Shown one piece after another: positions 60,323 through 64,000 of a DNA stretch of 64,000 nt. Made by a program: the position numbers and the translations under genes. The notes beneath the pieces are model-generated. The model did no database searches. It was given only the letters and a program-made list of their open reading frames with translations, and was not told the origin of the DNA. The stretch lies in the NCBI GenBank assembly GCA_029891345.1, contig CM056993.1:107003300-107067299 (forward strand). The letters run 5' to 3'. Numbering within the stretch: the first letter of the stretch is position 1; each line of letters begins with the position of its first letter. The stretch is from Dryococelus australis. Its lineage: Eukaryota > Arthropoda > Insecta > Phasmatodea > Phasmatidae.

Positions 60323-60741
60323 GGCTGTTCACGGTAACATGAGCACTTTTGAAAGCCTTCCTTAAGATATACTTGTATGCACGTTGTGTATTCTTCCGCC
60401 TTACGTAAAATTAACACTGTATTGGGCCTCACCGCTTTATTCATGTGCGTCGGCCAGGTAAAACTCAGGAATTATTAGAAAAGTAAATATGATACCATTC
60501 TGGTCATTTTTATACTTCAATGCATTAAAAAAACTGAAAGCAAAATAAATAATTTAATTCACCATAAATGGTTACCTAGAACCTTTTATTCGACGTTAAG
60601 TACTGGAACTACTTTCCATCTATCATTGCCAACTTTACTGGGCACATGCCACTCGGTGCGGCCTTTAAAATATATGCAAGCAAGGGCAGTGACATTTTTC
60701 CAAGGTTGACTTCAAAAGTACTCACTTTATCGTGAACAGCC
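60323..60741 (-). mobile_element. MITE family A, complete copy
   Basis: GGCTGTTCACGGTAACATGAG to CTTTATCGTGAACAGCC; best minus-orientation reference copy. Confidence 0.9.
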
Positions 60742-61666
60742 TTTACAAATATTTTGGAGGAACTATTACACAATAATATTCCAGCAATAAATAAATCTCA
60801 GTGAAAATACTATTGTAATTTTTTTGTGGAATTATTTTTATTCCTAATAATAAAAATTTATTTTTTCGGCCACATTCAGCAGTATTTTTGCAATTTCCGA
60901 TTTTATATTTTTGATTTAGATACTTCAAAAGCGAATTTCTACTACGGTACTATCAAAATTTCTTCTTTCTTTATTTTACAATGTTTCATCTGAAATCGTC
61001 GAAAAGAACGGTTAATACAAATACTACAATCTACTTGTAGAGTAACGAAACTTGTCTTCGATGCAAAAGAATCAAGTCGCGAATAGAGAAGGGCAGAGAC
61101 ATACTTATAGCTACTCCTGTGCCGGTGACTTTGAACACGGCATCCAAATAATTAAGTCAACATGTACGCCGTCCGCTACTGAGCTCGGGTAACATGTGCT
61201 AACCAGAGGGCGGCCTAAAAATGGATGTAACCTAGGCTCTAAATGTACTGTACATATAAACACTACACACGTCTGGGGTTAATCTGGGGTTCAACCTGTA
61301 AAGGTCTTCTTCCGAAAGTACTTTATTCAGCATCGGGATAACGGAGATCGCGCACGGCTGCAGAAATTTGCAGAAGTTCCCACGCCTGAGGCACAGGAGG
61401 CCGTCAATGTGCACAACGGTGCCACAGAATATATAAGTGTATAGAGGCGAAATAGCGTGGAGAGTATACTTTGATGTGGACGTATCCACTTGCTGATTGA
61501 CTGTGCAAGTTTCTGGGAAAGGGCGTTCTGTCAAGACTGCCCACCGTGTGCTGCGAATGATTCCCTGTTTAGAGATGGCCGGTAAATCGCAGTCTGCTAC
61601 TTTGTCACAGATATTTCGTTGTCACAGATAGATTGTTGTCACAGATATGTCTGTGATAAACTAAGA
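60742..61666. other. Spacer with GC-rich patch
   Basis: 61,080-61,560 is less AT-rich and has a 100-residue minus-strand frame (61232-61534) with no recognised domain. GTTGTCACAGATA is repeated at about 61,617-61,647. Confidence 0.4.
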
Positions 61667-61670
61667 TTAA

Positions 61671-61957
61671 TTCTACTCAGGTTGGGAAGCTCAAAACTTT
61701 TAGTTTGGTAACTAAAATTTTTCGTCACTAGGTAAGCGCCAGTGTGGCATTGTGTACCGGATTTTTGCAATAATCATAAATCAAATATAAAACAACTACT
61801 TAACTAAGTGAAATTTTTCTAATTTATTATACACGTAGCTTAAAATTTTAAATAAAAGTGACCTCTTTGGAACACTAACGCTTACCTAGTGGCAGAAATT
61901 TTCCCTCTGCCAAACTCTCCCATAAAAAAGGTCGTTTTGTCCCTGACCTGAGTAGAA
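61671..61957. mobile_element. TTAA-flanked MITE, 287 bp
   Basis: TTAA at 61,667-61,670 and 61,958-61,961. Ends TTCTACTCAGGT and ACCTGAGTAGAA (perfect). A second, inner inverted pair CACTAGGTAAGCG / CGCTTACCTAGTG at about 61,733 and 61,885 makes the whole a foldback. Only a few bases of the arms differ. Confidence 0.9.
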
Positions 61958-62615
61958 TTAACCTTAGATTAAGTGATTGAAATATCTGTGACTGATACAT
62001 CGCATTATGACAGGTTCACAGCCTGTGAAACGAACTGTGACAAGCGAAGCAGCTTCTTTTGCCAAAGTTTATTTCAACTCCCTGTGACACGTCGCAGGCT
62101 CGCACTGTCGCAGCTAGTCTTGCACATTTACCAAGAGATGGTAGTTGAGTGCTTCTAAACCAACTATTCAATGATTTTTCCATAGATTCTGATTAAAAAG
62201 CGGCAAATCTCTTCACAAGGCTTCCTCAAAATTTACTTTTATTATTTTTGCTCCGACGTACGGTATTTTTATAGCTGGACTACAAAACATTGAATGCTAA
62301 TAAATACCATACAATAATTTTTTTTTTTTACTTTAATGGCAAATAGAAAATGTACAATTCATAACTGAAAATTTTAGATTAATTACTAGCGTCAGATATT
62401 TTGTAGAAGACTAACATGAAATTATTCGGTGACAAAAAAATTACCACGGTAAATGACAAAATCTCACAAAACGAACCTTTATTACGAATTTTACCAAATG
62501 TTTTCAAATCAACGCTGGTAATGGTAATCGCCACCACTGATATATTTGCGCCTTGTATTTTTTGTTACTGTTACAAAATCGCAGTTATAAGTCGCTGGTA
62601 TTTATGTGTCACAGT

Positions 62616-62996
62616 CATAGACTAAAGATGAGGTAAACACTTATTCGTCTTCGGCGCATATACCCAACATTGACCTACCCCAATCCTACACAACTGTCAA
62701 CGTCACATGGTTAACAGTGATGAACGTGTTCGTTTACATCTTAATTTTTAAATGACAAACACTATTATATTAACAAATTATTTTACCAATTTGAATTTAG
62801 TCAAACTGTATTATAAATTGGTTACAGGACGCATAGTAACATCTCTAAGCATTTGTTTACAAATAAGTTTTCTTACCTCAAATCCAAAACACGCCATTTT
62901 CGCTAGACGTGTTGGCAGAAAAGCAGTTCAATGCTGGGACACGAAGATTGGTTGTACGCAGCCAGCGAGGTCGGTCTACCTCATCTTTAGTCTATG
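62616..62996. mobile_element. MITE with perfect 8-bp duplication, 381 bp
   Basis: Perfect 20-base inverted ends, CATAGACTAAAGATGAGGTA and its reverse complement, flanked by GTCACAGT at both 62,608-62,615 and 62,997-63,004. An 8-bp duplication fits the hAT or P superfamilies. No coding capacity. The perfect duplication and ends suggest recent insertion. Confidence 0.95.
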
Positions 62997-63004
62997 GTCA
63001 CAGT

Positions 63005-63347
63005 AACAGTTGTCACAGACCAAAATATCGGTTGAGCTTAATCTCCACCCCTGTCGGCTGGGCAGTCGACTGGCAAGTAGATTACCGTGAGCTGATTCGC
63101 AGACGCAGTTCCGACATTTTGTTGGCCAGTGACGCCATTTTCGCAGGCTTGTGCAGCTGTTTCACTTCTGTACACTTACCTAGTCTGTTACAAAACCGGA
63201 TTTACCAGCACACGTGGTGAAGAACCCTACCGCCCCACTCACTGAGGCGGCATGCAGTCTTCCCATTGCGTAATGCACCAAAGCGTAAAAAACTGGACCA
63301 TCAATCCAGCAATCCCATTATTTGATCAGTACAAAATTTGTATCACA
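63005..63347. other. Spacer before Element 4
   Basis: No gene. GC-richer patch at 63,020-63,240, target side of Element 4. Confidence 0.4.
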
Positions 63348-64000
63348 AGTAGTAGCACAGATCCTAGACAACTTTTGATTGATTTAAAGGGTTAAATTGA
63401 CATCAAAGGGTTAGTTAAATTAATTGAAAGGGTTGATAAAAATTTGAAAGGGTTAATCGAAAAAGGGCGTAATTTTAATCCGATTTTAATCCGAACAAAA
63501 AATTTATAATTCGATCTTAATCCAGTGAAAAATTTCTTAATCCGAGCTTAATCCGATCAATTTTTTTGTATGGGTATATTTATTTTTTCTTTCTTTTTGT
63601 GTGGGGGAGGGGGTATATGTCCGATGTTGACCGCAAAGCATAACCGTGCAACACTTACTACAAATTTCCGTTAAATCTGTGAAATTCACGTCACTTGGTA
63701 ACAAAAAATGTGAGTTGTTAACGCAAACGGTAATTTTGTCTTACAAACACAGAAGTCAATTACTTATCACAAACACAGTAAACCGATCCGAAAAAATATG
63801 TTAACACACGAAAATTTATATTTTCCCAATAAAATACTACGTAAATCGCGGCTGTTACTAGAGATGAAGGTAGGTGCGATGCTCGCCGGTGCGGTAACCC
63901 CTTATCTAAAGATTGTCGGCCGCCAAGTGTGTGGAGGTGCGGTGTTTATTAAGGAGCTGGCGAGTAGCGCGTCCGTCTCCTCCAAGTGTACATGAGCGAC
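63348..64000. mobile_element. Element 4: left end of a further AGTAGTAG transposon, incomplete
   Basis: Starts AGTAGTAGCACAG. At 63,470-63,660 it has the same order of words as the left end of Element 2 at about 44,830-45,040: TTAATCCGATC, AATTTTTTTGT, a T-rich tract with TTTCTTTC, GGGGGAGGGGGT-like and TCCGATGTTGAC. The outermost 100 bases differ (AAAGGGTTA repeats in place of the ACATGGGAT block). It is a related but distinct element that continues beyond the window. Its frame 63798-63995 is not assigned. Confidence 0.75.

Overview
The window looks like AT-rich nuclear DNA from an animal with a large, repeat-laden genome, most likely an arthropod (insect). The reasons are spliced transposon genes with GT-AG introns, tRNA-headed SINEs, many MITEs, Tc1, P/THAP and LTR elements, long microsatellites and very low gene density. 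I cannot name the species. There are no bacterial operons, rRNA genes, true tRNA genes or CRISPR arrays.

Host content is almost nil. The best candidate is the last coding exon and long 3' UTR of a minus-strand gene at about 1-1905. The rest is layered mobile DNA.

Main layout: (1) 1-7.5 kb: host 3' exon, two SINEs, several copies of one about 400-bp MITE family and a GC-rich block. (2) 7,550-24,989: a 17.4-kb Maverick/Polinton-like virus-type transposon ('Element 1') with inverted ends of about 1.05 kb, AG...CT termini and a near-perfect 6-bp target duplication. It carries decayed structural genes (a penton/spike-like or associated protein, a small protein, a major-capsid-like protein, a fourth conserved protein and a zinc-finger protein). 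It was later hit by a spliced DDE-type DNA transposon (9,759-12,356) and by a gag-only LTR remnant (about 17.6-20.2 kb). (3) 25-30.3 kb: 'Element 3', seen only by its right end, a (CTA)n tract, and by a two-exon zinc-finger gene. (4) 30.3-38.2 kb: degenerate tandem repeats, more MITEs and a decayed P-element/THAP9-type transposon on the minus strand. (5) 38,160-38,920: a TTAA-flanked foldback element. (6) 44,742-53,690: 'Element 2', 8.9 kb, AGTAGTAG termini, inserted inside a copy of the MITE family. It carries a paralogue of the Element 3 zinc-finger gene. (7) 53.7-63.3 kb: SINEs, MITEs, a probable LTR, a Tc1-like transposase broken by another insertion, and two cleanly delimited MITEs. (8) 63,348-end: the left end of a fourth AGTAGTAG element that runs off the window.

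The most interesting pattern is that three or four otherwise different large elements share AGTAG termini, and that two of them carry related genes of unknown function (C2HC zinc fingers, acidic linker, conserved C-terminal EDPN/MKE domain). I found no polymerase B or retrovirus-like integrase in any of them, so they may depend on a helper. Every transposon gene here is interrupted by stops or frameshifts, except possibly small exons.
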